A DNA stretch of 8,043 nt from Alphaproteobacteria bacterium (GTDB lineage Bacteria; Pseudomonadota; Alphaproteobacteria; ATCC43930; CGMCC-115725), in NCBI GenBank assembly GCA_005884825.1, contig VAZT01000289.1, positions 1-8,043 on the forward strand. The letters are read 5' to 3'. The translations under genes and the position numbers were made by a program. The notes beneath the pieces are model-generated. The model was given only the letters and a program-made list of their open reading frames with translations. It searched no databases and was not told the origin of the DNA. Shown piece after piece: positions 1 through 6,690 of the stretch. Within the stretch, counting starts at the first letter, position 1. Each line of letters opens with the position of its first letter.

Positions 1-474
1 AGCCTTTACCGGAATTTCCCGTCAAAGGACGCGCTGGTCACTGCCTGGCTAGAGGACCGCAATGCCTTCTTCTGGCGGCGCTGGAACGAGGCGGAGGCCT
101 CCCGCGCGGGCGACGACCCGCGGGGCCAACTCGAAGGGATCCTCGACATGATCGCTGCCACCGCCTCGCACCCGAAATGGCGCGGCTGCCCCTTTCTCAA
201 CACCGGCACCGAATTTCCCGAGCCCGACCACCCCGCGCGCGCCGTGATTCTCGCCCATAAACGCGCCGTCCGCGAACGCCTCCGTGCGCTGGCCGCCACA
301 GCGCGCGCCCGCGACCCCGACCTCCTCGCCGAGCAATTGCAACTGCTGATCGACGGCGCCTACTCTATCGGCCAGAGCCTCGGTCCGGACGGTCCGGCGA
401 AGACCGTGGCAAGCGCCGGGTGCGCGCTGATCGCGAAGGCGATAGCGGGTCCATCAACAAACGGAGGCGCCTTA
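1..474 (+). CDS. TetR/AcrR-family transcriptional regulator, C-terminal part (5' end outside window)
   Basis: The frame is open from base 1 and begins inside the end of a TetR DNA-binding domain: the first residues, SLYRNFPSKDALVTAWLEDR, match the usual recognition-helix end followed by a YxxFxSKDxL stretch. A helical ligand-binding domain follows, with a CPFLNTGTEFP motif at about residues 63-73 of the visible part and a PDHPAR stretch just after, both typical of one TetR/AcrR subgroup with this C-terminal domain. The visible 158 codons are about the right length for everything after the HTH. Such proteins repress nearby genes until a small ligand binds. The hydrolase and monooxygenase that follow on the same strand are the likely targets. 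The oddity is that no stop codon occurs before the hydrolase ATG at 475, so the frame continues into it. I split the entry at 475 because the family normally ends near the ALIAKAIAG stretch (about 427-453) and a strong ribosome binding site precedes 475. The true product may be a fusion covering 1-1305. Confidence 0.8.
463..467 (+). promoter_or_regulatory. Shine-Dalgarno site for the hydrolase
   Basis: GGAGG lies seven bases upstream of the ATG at 475, which is ideal spacing. It lies inside the open frame continuing from the TetR gene. It is the main reason to believe that the hydrolase can be made as a separate protein. Confidence 0.7.
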
Positions 475-1305
475 ATGCCCACAATCCGCCTCGCTGACGG
501 TCTTTCCCTCCACTGCGCGGTCGACGATTACCTGTGGCCATGGGAGGCGCCGCCGCCCGTGCTGATGATGCACGGCTTCGCCCGAAATGCGAATTTTTGG
601 AACCGCTGGGTTCCGGCGATCGCCGAGAGCCGCCGCATCTATCGCCCCGATCTTTTGGGGTGCGGCAAGTCCGACGTTCCGGCCACAGGCTATGCCTACA
701 CTGCGGAGAAGATCGGCGCCCAGATTCTGGCTGTGCTCGATCGCCATTCGCTGTCACGGGTCCATTGGGTCGGCGAATCCTCGGGTGGGATTATCGGGTT
801 GTTGCTTGCGGCGGCACATCCCGAGCGCATCGCCAGCCTCGTCTTGTGCAACACGCCGACGCGCATTCCCGACGAAATCCGCGGGATCTATTCCCTCGGC
901 CAGCAGAGTACCGCCGCAGCGATCCGGACCCACGGCACCGGCGAGTGGTGCCGGCAGACGCTCGGCTACCGCCTCGATCTCGACCATGCGAGCCCGGATT
1001 TGCAGGAATGGGTCATCGCCGAGATGGACAGGACGCGCCCGGATGTCGCCGCCGCTCTGCATGAGTGTTTCGAGGCAATCGATGTGAGGCCACTTCTTCC
1101 CGGGATTAAAACGCCGGTGCTGCTGCTGAGCGGCGACAAGAGCCGGATCGCCTCGGAGCAGCAGAAAATTCTCGCCGACAGGCTCCCGCACGGCCGTCTC
1201 GAGCTGTTCGCCGGGTACGGGCATGGCGTCAACCTGCTCCAGCCGGAGCGCTGCGCGCGGGCGGCCCTCGAATTCTGGCGGACAGCCGAAGAGGTGCGGC
1301 AGTGA
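475..1305 (+). CDS. alpha/beta-fold hydrolase
   Basis: This is a 276-residue cytoplasmic alpha/beta hydrolase, a usual length for the family, with no signal peptide. An oxyanion-type HG motif sits in VLMMHGFARN (residues 29-38). The nucleophile elbow is GESSG with Ser102 as the likely nucleophile. The acid is probably Asp221 in LLLSGDKS and the base His250 in GYGHGVN. A cap region lies at about 130-205. The general fold resembles ester, enol-lactone and C-C bond hydrolases, and the sequence alone does not fix the substrate. The start at 475 is chosen from the GGAGG at 463-467. The frame is nevertheless open upstream into the TetR gene, so an N-terminal fusion is possible. The 3' end overlaps the monooxygenase by four bases, implying translational coupling and a shared pathway, possibly hydrolysis of the monooxygenase product. 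Confidence 0.9.
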   Translation: MPTIRLADGLSLHCAVDDYLWPWEAPPPVLMMHGFARNANFWNRWVPAIAESRRIYRPDLLGCGKSDVPATGYAYTAEKIGAQILAVLDRHSLSRVHWVGESSGGIIGLLLAAAHPERIASLVLCNTPTRIPDEIRGIYSLGQQSTAAAIRTHGTGEWCRQTLGYRLDLDHASPDLQEWVIAEMDRTRPDVAAALHECFEAIDVRPLLPGIKTPVLLLSGDKSRIASEQQKILADRLPHGRLELFAGYGHGVNLLQPERCARAALEFWRTAEEVRQ

Positions 1306-2294
1306 AGCTCGGGGTTCTGCAGTTCTTCAGCTGGCCGGAGCGGCGGGTCGATCTGGCCACGGTCTATGCTCGCGCGTTGGAGCGCATCGAGATCATGGAC
1401 CGCACCGGCTACGACGCGGTCTGGCTTGCCGAGCACCACTTCAGCAGCTTCAGCGTGTGTCCGTCGGTGCACATGGTCGGGACATTGGCCGCGGCTCGAA
1501 CGCAGCGCCTGCGTATCGGCACGGCGGTGTCGCTCGCTCCGTTCTACCACCCGTTGCGGCTCGCCGAGGAAGTGGCCCTGCTCGATGTGCTGTCCGGCGG
1601 CCGGGTCAATTGGGGCGCCGGACGCGGCTTCGCGCGGGTCGAATTCACCGCCTTTGGCGTGCCGCCCGAGGAAAGCTCCTCGCGGTTCCGCGAGGCGGTC
1701 GAGATCGTGTTGCGGGCGTGGACCGACGAGCGGCTCAATTTCACCGGCCAGCATTTTCGCTTCGAGGACCTCGAAATATTGCCGAAACCGGCGCAACGGC
1801 CGCATCCGCCGGTGTGGATGGCGGCAAGCTCGGAAGGAGCAATCGAATGGGCGGCGGGCCGCGGTTTCTCGATCCTGATGGACCCGCACTCCTCGGCTCC
1901 CGAGATCGGCCGCAAGCGGCGGTTCTATGCCGAGAAGCTGGCGCAGGCCGGGTTCTCCGAGGCCGGCCGCGACATCCCGATCGCGCGGCTGGCGGCGCTC
2001 GCCGGCAATGCGAGCGAGGCCGCGGCGGTCGCCCGCAGCGGCGCCGAATGGATCCTCAATTCCTATCTCGGCGCACAGCACCGGCCGGTGATGCAGGGGT
2101 CATTTACGCCCGCCGGCGTCGACCCGGTCCGGCGTTATCTCGACGAGGTGATCCTGCACGGCACCCCGGACAAGGTCGGGGACGAGATCCTGCGATTGCG
2201 CGACGAGATCGGCCTCGATTATCTGCTGTGCGCACCCCTCAGCCACCAATCCTTCATGCTGCTGACCGAGAAGGTGCTTCCTCGGATCGTGTGA
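1302..2294 (+). CDS. LLM-class (luciferase-like) flavin-dependent oxidoreductase
   Basis: This is a 330-residue protein of the bacterial luciferase-like monooxygenase superfamily, a TIM-barrel enzyme using reduced flavin (FMN or F420) to oxidise or reduce organic substrates. Family features are the WLAEHHF motif at residues 41-47, the RIGTAV strand at 71-76, and the HPLRLAEEVALLD helix from His83 leading to SGGRVNWGAGRG (98-109). A late strand, HPPVWMAASS, follows at about 169-178. The start is GTG at 1302, and its GTGA overlaps the hydrolase stop. A GAGG at 1291-1294 gives seven-base spacing. Full length and no signal peptide suggest a cytoplasmic enzyme. The family includes alkanal, alkanesulfonate, nitrilotriacetate and type II Baeyer-Villiger enzymes; which activity applies here is not resolved. 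Its reductase partner is not obvious, although the nitroreductase-like flavoprotein at 4392-5222 could in principle supply reduced flavin (speculative). Confidence 0.9.
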   Translation: MKLGVLQFFSWPERRVDLATVYARALERIEIMDRTGYDAVWLAEHHFSSFSVCPSVHMVGTLAAARTQRLRIGTAVSLAPFYHPLRLAEEVALLDVLSGGRVNWGAGRGFARVEFTAFGVPPEESSSRFREAVEIVLRAWTDERLNFTGQHFRFEDLEILPKPAQRPHPPVWMAASSEGAIEWAAGRGFSILMDPHSSAPEIGRKRRFYAEKLAQAGFSEAGRDIPIARLAALAGNASEAAAVARSGAEWILNSYLGAQHRPVMQGSFTPAGVDPVRRYLDEVILHGTPDKVGDEILRLRDEIGLDYLLCAPLSHQSFMLLTEKVLPRIV

Positions 2295-2396
2295 AGAATG
2301 CCGCTGGCCATCGCCCCTCACCCCGACCTCGCCCCGCGCGAGCGGGGAAAGGGAGGGGCCCGCGTCCGAGGCCCGCATCGACTAAGCTAACCAAAT
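2295..2396. other. convergent intergenic spacer
   Basis: This short spacer lies between the monooxygenase stop and the stop of the small cysteine-rich gene on the opposite strand. Apart from the palindrome it contains a slightly AT-richer tail (about 2379-2400, AAGCTAACCAAATC). I see no gene or promoter in it. Confidence 0.6.
2314..2358. repeat. REP-like GC-rich imperfect palindrome, possible terminator
   Basis: A hairpin core pairs CCCCGC (2332-2337) with GCGGGG (2342-2347) around a GCGA tetraloop of the GNRA type. Outer pairing adds CCT (2327-2329) with AGG (2350-2352), and CCCC (2321-2324) with GGGG (2355-2358). In an alternative outer register, CCCCTC (2314-2319) pairs with GAGGGG (2353-2358). 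It starts 20 bases after the monooxygenase stop, between convergent genes. The composition (CCCTCACCCC ... GAGCGGGGAAAGGGAGGGG) resembles extragenic palindromes widespread in rhizobial genomes. There is no U-run, so intrinsic termination is uncertain. Only one copy is present in the window, so dispersal cannot be shown. Confidence 0.55.
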
Positions 2397-2666
2397 CTAT
2401 TGGCAGAAGCAGGCGGGCGGCGCGCAGCGCGGGCTGTTTTGACTGCCCGCCGGGCGATCCGAGCCGGACTGGCAAATCGCCGACTTGCCCACTGGGCAGC
2501 TGATGCTGCAGCTGCCGCAGTCATTGGCTTGACTGCACGACGCCCCCGAACCATTCGTGGTTGTCATCGAGCGCTGAATCGTCGTGGTGCCGCCCAGCGT
2601 TTGGCCGCCCCACGCAGCCCCTACAATCGCGGCGGCGACCAGCGCAACTTTGCTCGCTGTATTCAT
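2397..2666 (-). CDS. small cysteine-rich protein with N-terminal hydrophobic segment, function unknown
   Basis: This 89-residue protein is unlike its neighbours. Residues 7-19 (VALVAAAIVGAAW) form a hydrophobic segment after Lys6, suggesting a Sec signal peptide or a membrane anchor; no clean cleavage site is evident. The mature part is Gly/Ser/Thr-rich and has eight cysteines at 44, 50, 53, 57, 65, 81, 86 and 88. The spacing is C-x5-C-x2-C-x3-C-x7-C-x15-C-x4-C-x-C, and a CPVGKSAIC core sits at 57-65. The even number of Cys and the predicted export suggest disulfides; metal binding is an alternative. Its ATG overlaps the stop of the GMC oxidoreductase gene in the sequence ATGA, pointing to translational coupling and a shared mRNA. 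The separate ribosome binding site is poor: a GAGG directly abuts the start. I do not recognise a characterised family and assign no function. It is probably real because of the overlap and the organised Cys pattern. Confidence 0.6.
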   Translation of the reverse strand: MNTASKVALVAAAIVGAAWGGQTLGGTTTIQRSMTTTNGSGASCSQANDCGSCSISCPVGKSAICQSGSDRPAGSQNSPRCAPPACFCQ

Positions 2667-4273
2667 CCTCGGGCCGCCGCGGCGTCCTCGCGGATCATTG
2701 CCGCACCCTTCTCGCCGATCATGATCGTCGGCGCGTTGGTGTTGCCGGTCGTCACCGTCGGCATCACCGAGGCGTCGACGACGCGCAACCCGGCGACGCC
2801 CCGAACCCGCAGCCGCGAGTCGACGACGGCCATAGGGTCCTCGCCCATCCGGCAGGTGCCGACCGGGTGATGCAAGTTCATGCCGGCCCGGTGCATCAAG
2901 TCGATCAGCGCGTCGTCCGAATCGCTGCCGCGACCGGGCATCGTCTCGGCGGCGCTGTGGCGCGCCAGCGGCGGGGCGGCGAAGATCCGCCGGGCATGGC
3001 GGGTCCCGGAGAGAATGACTTGTTCGTCACTCGCGGCCGAGAGGTAATTCGGGCGGATCGCCGGCGGCTGCAAAGGGTCTGCCGACCGCGCCATAATTGT
3101 CCCGCGGCTGTCCGGGCGCACGGCGCACACGACGATGGTCATGCCCGGCTCCCGTTCGAGACGGCCGATGCCTTCTGGGTCGTAGCTCCCGGGCGTGAAC
3201 AGCAATTGCAGATCCGGGCTCGCCAGCCCCTCGCGGCTGCGGCAGAACACCATCGCAGTGGTGACGCCAAAGGTCAGCGCGCCGCGGCCGGTCGCGGCGA
3301 ACCGCGCGACCTCGCGCGCTAGCCGCACGCCGCGCGCCAGCTGATTGACCGACACCTCGTCCTTTACGCGGTGCGTCACGCGAACCGCGAAATGGTCGGA
3401 AAGATTGGCGCCGACTCCGGGCAATTCGTGCACCACCTCGACGCCGATAGATTGCAGATGGCGGGCCGGGCCAATGCCGGAAATCTGCAGCAAATGCGGG
3501 GAATTGACGGTGCCGCCGCTGACGATCACCTCGCGCTCCGCGGCGACCCGCCGGTCACTGCCGTTCTGGCGAAACGCGACGCCGGTGCAGCGCCTTCCGT
3601 CGAACAGCAGGCGCGTCGCGACCGCCTTCGTCTCGACCCGCAGGTTTTGGCGCCGCCGCGCCTCGGCCAGAAAGGTGCGCGCGGTCGATCCGCGCAAACG
3701 CCCCCGCCGCGTCATCTGCGAATAGCCGACCCCCTCCTGCTGCGCACCGTTATAGTCGCGGGTGAGCGGAAACCCGGCCTCTCGCGCGGCTTCGACAAAG
3801 CGATGGGTCAATGGCAGGATCGTGCGGTAATCCTCGACGAGAAGCGGGCCGGCCTTGCCGCGATACTCCGATTCGCCCGACACATAACGTTCGGACTTCT
3901 TGAAATAAGGCAGCACGTCGGCGTAGCTCCAGCCGCGGCAGCCCATCTGCGCCCAGCCATCGTAATCCGCCGGATTGCCGCGGACATAGAGCATGCCGTT
4001 TATCGAGCTGGTGCCGCCCAGCACTCTGCCGCGCGGCCAATGCAATGGTCGGTTCCCGGTGCCCTCCTCCGCCTCGGCGTAATAATTCCAGTTGACCACT
4101 GGATTGGCGCGCAGATGCAAGGCGCCGGCAGGCACGTGGATCATCGGGTGCCAGTCGCTGGGCCCGGCTTCGAGCAATACCACCCGAGCGCCGTCCTCGC
4201 TCAACCGATCGGCGAGCACGCACCCTGCCGAGCCCGCCCCGACAACGACGTAATCAGCCCGTAGATCCGTCAT
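2663..4273 (-). CDS. GMC-family FAD-dependent oxidoreductase (choline/alcohol dehydrogenase-like)
   Basis: This is a full-length 536-residue glucose-methanol-choline oxidoreductase, which oxidises an alcohol group to an aldehyde or ketone using FAD. The N-terminal Rossmann motif is VGAGSAG (residues 11-17), ending in the acidic LLEAG (33-37). GMC signature 1 spans RGRVLGGTSSINGMLYVRGN (81-100), and signature 2 is GGTVNSPHLLQISGIG (253-268). The active-site histidine is probably His469 in LHHPVGTCRMG. The partner residue is Asn513 in TGNTNAPT, 44 residues later, the same separation as the catalytic pair of choline oxidase. There is no signal peptide, so it should be cytoplasmic. The closest general resemblance is BetA-type and alcohol dehydrogenases, but no osmoprotectant genes are nearby, so I do not call it betA. 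A GGGGAGG sits only two bases before the ATG. It is divergent from the nitroreductase gene, and the small Cys-rich gene follows by overlap. Confidence 0.93.
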   Translation of the reverse strand: MTDLRADYVVVGAGSAGCVLADRLSEDGARVVLLEAGPSDWHPMIHVPAGALHLRANPVVNWNYYAEAEEGTGNRPLHWPRGRVLGGTSSINGMLYVRGNPADYDGWAQMGCRGWSYADVLPYFKKSERYVSGESEYRGKAGPLLVEDYRTILPLTHRFVEAAREAGFPLTRDYNGAQQEGVGYSQMTRRGRLRGSTARTFLAEARRRQNLRVETKAVATRLLFDGRRCTGVAFRQNGSDRRVAAEREVIVSGGTVNSPHLLQISGIGPARHLQSIGVEVVHELPGVGANLSDHFAVRVTHRVKDEVSVNQLARGVRLAREVARFAATGRGALTFGVTTAMVFCRSREGLASPDLQLLFTPGSYDPEGIGRLEREPGMTIVVCAVRPDSRGTIMARSADPLQPPAIRPNYLSAASDEQVILSGTRHARRIFAAPPLARHSAAETMPGRGSDSDDALIDLMHRAGMNLHHPVGTCRMGEDPMAVVDSRLRVRGVAGLRVVDASVMPTVTTGNTNAPTIMIGEKGAAMIREDAAAARG

Positions 4274-4275
4274 TA

Positions 4276-4282
4276 CCTCCCC
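4276..4282 (-). promoter_or_regulatory. Shine-Dalgarno-like site of the GMC oxidoreductase, close spacing
   Basis: Read on the - strand the sequence is GGGGAGG followed by TA and the ATG at 4273. The match to the anti-SD is strong, but the spacer is only two bases, shorter than usual. No better in-frame start with a site exists before the Rossmann motif. Confidence 0.5.
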
Positions 4283-4379
4283 TTTTAGCGCCGCTCGGCT
4301 ATCGAATTCACGCTAGCTGCCGGATGCCGTTGACGACAACCCTAAAATCAGCCCCTCTGCCGCGTGAGCGGTCGCGGAC

Positions 4380-4385
4380 GAGGAG
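4380..4385 (+). promoter_or_regulatory. Shine-Dalgarno site that decides the nitroreductase start
   Basis: GAGGAG directly abuts an ATG at 4386 but lies six bases before a second in-frame ATG at 4392. The spacing favours 4392. Confidence 0.6.
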
Positions 4386-4391
4386 ATGAGC

Positions 4392-5222
4392 ATGAGCTAC
4401 GAGGCTGAGTGGCGGGCGCGCTTCGGCGAAGAGACGGAGCCCAACCCGGACCTGCCCGACCTGCCATGGCTGCGCCAAGTCCTGATGCGGCGTACCCATC
4501 GGCGTTATGCCGCGCGCCCGGTCCCCCAAGCGTTGCTCCGCCTATTGCTGGGAACGGCCTTTTCAGCCTCCTCGAAATCGGATTTCCAGCAAGCCAGCGT
4601 CATTCGCGTCAGAGACCGCCAGAGCCGCGATCGGCTCGCGGCGCTCGTGCCCGACATGCCGTGGATCGGAAACGCGCCGGAATTTTTGGTCTTTTGCGGC
4701 GACGCGCACCGCGTGGAGCGGATCGGCGAGCTGCGCGGTCACATCAACGAGAACGGCAAGCTCGAAGGGTTTTTCAACGCCGCCATCGACGCGGCGCTGG
4801 TCTTGCAGACCTTCATCCTGTCAGCCGAGACCGCGGGTTTGGGCTGCTGCCCGATCAGCGTCATCCGCAATCACGCAGGCGCGGTTGCCGAGATATTGGG
4901 TCTGCGCGACAAGGTGTTCCCGGTAGCGGGGCTGTGTGTCGGCTACCCCGCCGCGGCCGGACACGTCAGCATGCGGCTTCCGCTCGAGGTGACGGTGCAC
5001 ATCGATCATTATAACGACGGGCGGCCCGCCGAAGCCATCGATGCCTATGACCGGCGGCGCGATTCGCGATACTCGCTGCCGCGCGAGCAGCAACGCGCGC
5101 CCGATCTCTTTGGCTACTCGTCTTTTTATGGCTGGTCGGAAGATAAGGCGCGGCAGGCCGCCCAACCCGAAGGCGAGGGCTTTCCGACCTTTTTGCGCAA
5201 GTGCGGTTTCTCCCTGGATTGA
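4392..5222 (+). CDS. nitroreductase-family FMN-dependent oxidoreductase
   Basis: This is a 276-residue protein with nitroreductase-fold features. The N-terminal RRTHRRY motif (33-39) corresponds to the Arg-rich FMN phosphate-binding start seen as RRSxRxF in relatives. ASSKSDFQ (59-66) matches the PSSxNxQ-type FMN loop. A helix, FFNAAIDAALVLQTFILSAE (127-146), follows, then the GLGCCPI strand (149-155) and VAGLCVGYP (178-186). The length and the extended C-terminal tail resemble the NfsA/FRP type, which uses NAD(P)H to reduce nitroaromatics, quinones or free flavin. The actual substrate is unknown. I choose ATG 4392 over ATG 4386, two codons earlier, because of the position of the GAGGAG. It is transcribed divergently from the GMC oxidoreductase and lies 87 bases upstream of the S41 protease on the same strand. 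It may be a free-flavin reductase for the upstream monooxygenase, but this is only inference. Confidence 0.9.
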   Translation: MSYEAEWRARFGEETEPNPDLPDLPWLRQVLMRRTHRRYAARPVPQALLRLLLGTAFSASSKSDFQQASVIRVRDRQSRDRLAALVPDMPWIGNAPEFLVFCGDAHRVERIGELRGHINENGKLEGFFNAAIDAALVLQTFILSAETAGLGCCPISVIRNHAGAVAEILGLRDKVFPVAGLCVGYPAAAGHVSMRLPLEVTVHIDHYNDGRPAEAIDAYDRRRDSRYSLPREQQRAPDLFGYSSFYGWSEDKARQAAQPEGEGFPTFLRKCGFSLD

Positions 5223-5237
5223 CCGTACTCGACCAGA

Positions 5238-5254
5238 CCCGCCCTGGAAGCGGG
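5238..5254 (+). terminator. weak hairpin after the nitroreductase gene
   Basis: CCCGC (5238-5242) pairs with GCGGG (5250-5254) around a seven-base loop, 16 bases after the stop codon. There is no U-run, and five base pairs is a short stem, so termination function is doubtful. Nothing else clear is visible in the 87-base gap before the protease. Confidence 0.25.
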
Positions 5255-5309
5255 CCGCTCAGAGACTACATTCTGCGGCTGATCCGCGCCAACGCTCCGC
5301 GAGAACCCG

Positions 5310-6668
5310 ATGATGGACATTTCACGCCCGCACCACTCGGCTGTAAGGGCCGCCGCCGTCATTCTGGTCTCGCTGACGCTGTACGCCTGCGACAGCGCCG
5401 GAGCGGGCACGGCGGTCTACCCGGGGGAAGCCGGCGATCTCGGCCTGATCCAGGATGCGATGAAGCAGGTCGAGAAAAATTACGTCGCGCCGGTAACCGG
5501 CGGCGAGCTCGCCAAGGATGCCCTGAAGGGCATGCTGACGCGCCTCGATCCCCATTCCGATTACATGGATCAGGAGCAGTATCAGCAGATGACCGCGGTG
5601 ACCCGCGGCCAATTTGGCGGCATCGGCGTGGAGCTGACCCTCGAAGGCAAGGTGCCGGAGGTGATCTCGCCGATCGACGGCACGCCGGCCGCCGAGGCGG
5701 GCATCGAGCCGGGAGACCGCATTGTCAAGATCGACGCGCTTCCGACCACCGGTATGGACGTCGAGGAGGTGGTCAAACGGCTGCGCGGGCCTGCGGGGAG
5801 CAGGGTGACCCTGACTATCGCTCGCAACGACCGCGGCGCTTTCGATGTGATGTTGACGCGCAACGTGATCCGCGTCGTCTCGGTCAAATCGGAACTCAAG
5901 CCGAACAACATCGGCTATGCCCGCATTACCACCTTCACCGAGAACACCGCCGCCGAGCTCACCGGTGCGATCGAGAGGATGAAGGCGCGGACGCAAGGCC
6001 GGCTGAACGGCTTCATCCTCGATTTGCGTAACGACCCCGGCGGGTTGCTCGACGCTTCGATCGATGTTGCCGGAGTGTTTCTCGACGGCGGCGTCGTGGT
6101 CACGACGCGCGGCCGCAACGCCACCGACGATCATGTCTACCGCGCTCAGGCGACCGGCGACGTGTTGCGCGGGACACCGATGGTCGTGCTGATCAACAGC
6201 GCCTCGGCGTCGGCTGCGGAAATCGTCGCCGGCGCGTTGCAGGACCACCGCCGCGCGACCGTCATGGGTACCCGCAGCTTTGGCAAGGGCTCGGTTCAGA
6301 CGATCATACCGCTGGAGGGCCGCGGCGCGCTCCGCCTGACGACGGCGCTATATTACACGCCGTCCGGCCGTTCCATTCAGGGCCAGGGCATTTCGCCCGA
6401 CATCGTCGTCAATGTCCCGAAAAACCAACAGGTGGCAAATGCCGTGATCAGCTTCGAGAGCGATCTCTACGGCGCTCTGAAGAACGGCGGCTCGATCAAC
6501 TCGCCGCCGGGCGCGGGCTCCGCAACCACCGGTCGCACCAGTGCCGCCGAGGCGGAGCACCCGATCAAGCCGATGATCATCGGGACCGGCAACGACCCGC
6601 AGGTCGCCGCCGCTCTCGACTTTCTGCAAAAGGCCGTGCGCCGAGAATCGGGAGCCCAGCACGGCTGA
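5310..6668 (+). CDS. ctpA: S41-family C-terminal processing peptidase (CtpA/Prc type) with probable lipoprotein signal
   Basis: This is a 452-residue periplasmic serine protease. Residues 14-26 form a hydrophobic export signal ending LYAC, a lipobox-like site with Cys27 as the likely lipidated residue. Asp28 follows at +2, which in enterobacteria favours inner-membrane retention. An N-terminal helical S41 region (about 43-95, with the LTRLDPHSDYM motif) precedes a PDZ domain (about 103-175, starting GGIGVEL). The protease core (about 198-370) contains LDLRNDPGG (238-245). The dyad is Ser301 in NSASASAAE and Lys326 in SFGKGSVQ, with Gln330 behind it. The 25-residue Ser-Lys separation matches E. 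coli Prc. The tail (about 395-420) is Ser/Gly/Ala-rich. Such enzymes trim C-termini of envelope proteins or cell-wall hydrolases. Start codons at 5310 and 5313 are adjacent, and no good ribosome site is visible. The usual alphaproteobacterial ctpA neighbours (M23 peptidase, RppH-type Nudix) are absent, so this may be a second paralogue. A small lipoprotein gene follows 22 bases later. Confidence 0.93.
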   Translation: MMDISRPHHSAVRAAAVILVSLTLYACDSAGAGTAVYPGEAGDLGLIQDAMKQVEKNYVAPVTGGELAKDALKGMLTRLDPHSDYMDQEQYQQMTAVTRGQFGGIGVELTLEGKVPEVISPIDGTPAAEAGIEPGDRIVKIDALPTTGMDVEEVVKRLRGPAGSRVTLTIARNDRGAFDVMLTRNVIRVVSVKSELKPNNIGYARITTFTENTAAELTGAIERMKARTQGRLNGFILDLRNDPGGLLDASIDVAGVFLDGGVVVTTRGRNATDDHVYRAQATGDVLRGTPMVVLINSASASAAEIVAGALQDHRRATVMGTRSFGKGSVQTIIPLEGRGALRLTTALYYTPSGRSIQGQGISPDIVVNVPKNQQVANAVISFESDLYGALKNGGSINSPPGAGSATTGRTSAAEAEHPIKPMIIGTGNDPQVAAALDFLQKAVRRESGAQHG

Positions 6669-6690
6669 CGCCCTTAATCCTGGGGTTTGG

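Larger units (their letters stand above)
4274..4391. other. divergent intergenic region between GMC oxidoreductase and nitroreductase genes
   Basis: These 118 bases must hold the start signals of both divergent genes. I see isolated hexamers: TTGACG at 4330-4335 and TAAAAT at 4343-4348 on the + strand. They are too close to each other to form one sigma-70 promoter, so no promoter is called. No clear inverted-repeat operator was found by eye. Confidence 0.45.

Noticed and set aside
966..2081. Long open frame on the - strand opposite the hydrolase and monooxygenase genes
   Set aside because: Arg/Gly/Pro-rich translation with no motif, fully antisense to two well-supported genes; a common artefact of high-GC coding sequence.
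1223..2503. 426-codon open frame on the + strand overlapping the monooxygenase
   Set aside because: Translation is Arg/Ala/Gly-rich low complexity in the shifted frame of a gene with clear LLM motifs; not a second gene.
3371..4264. Long + strand open frame opposite the GMC oxidoreductase
   Set aside because: Antisense to conserved GMC signatures and without any recognisable domain; shadow frame.
2663..4273. Naming the GMC oxidoreductase betA (choline dehydrogenase)
   Set aside because: GMC signatures are shared by many alcohol dehydrogenases and there are no betB, betI or transporter genes beside it.
4330..4348. TTGACG and TAAAAT as a sigma-70 promoter for the nitroreductase
   Set aside because: Only seven bases separate the two hexamers instead of about 17, so they cannot form one promoter; neither has a good partner at the right distance.
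5322..6248. 308-codon - strand open frame opposite the S41 protease
   Set aside because: Composition (many Arg, Ala, Asp, His) and lack of motifs fit an antisense shadow of ctpA.
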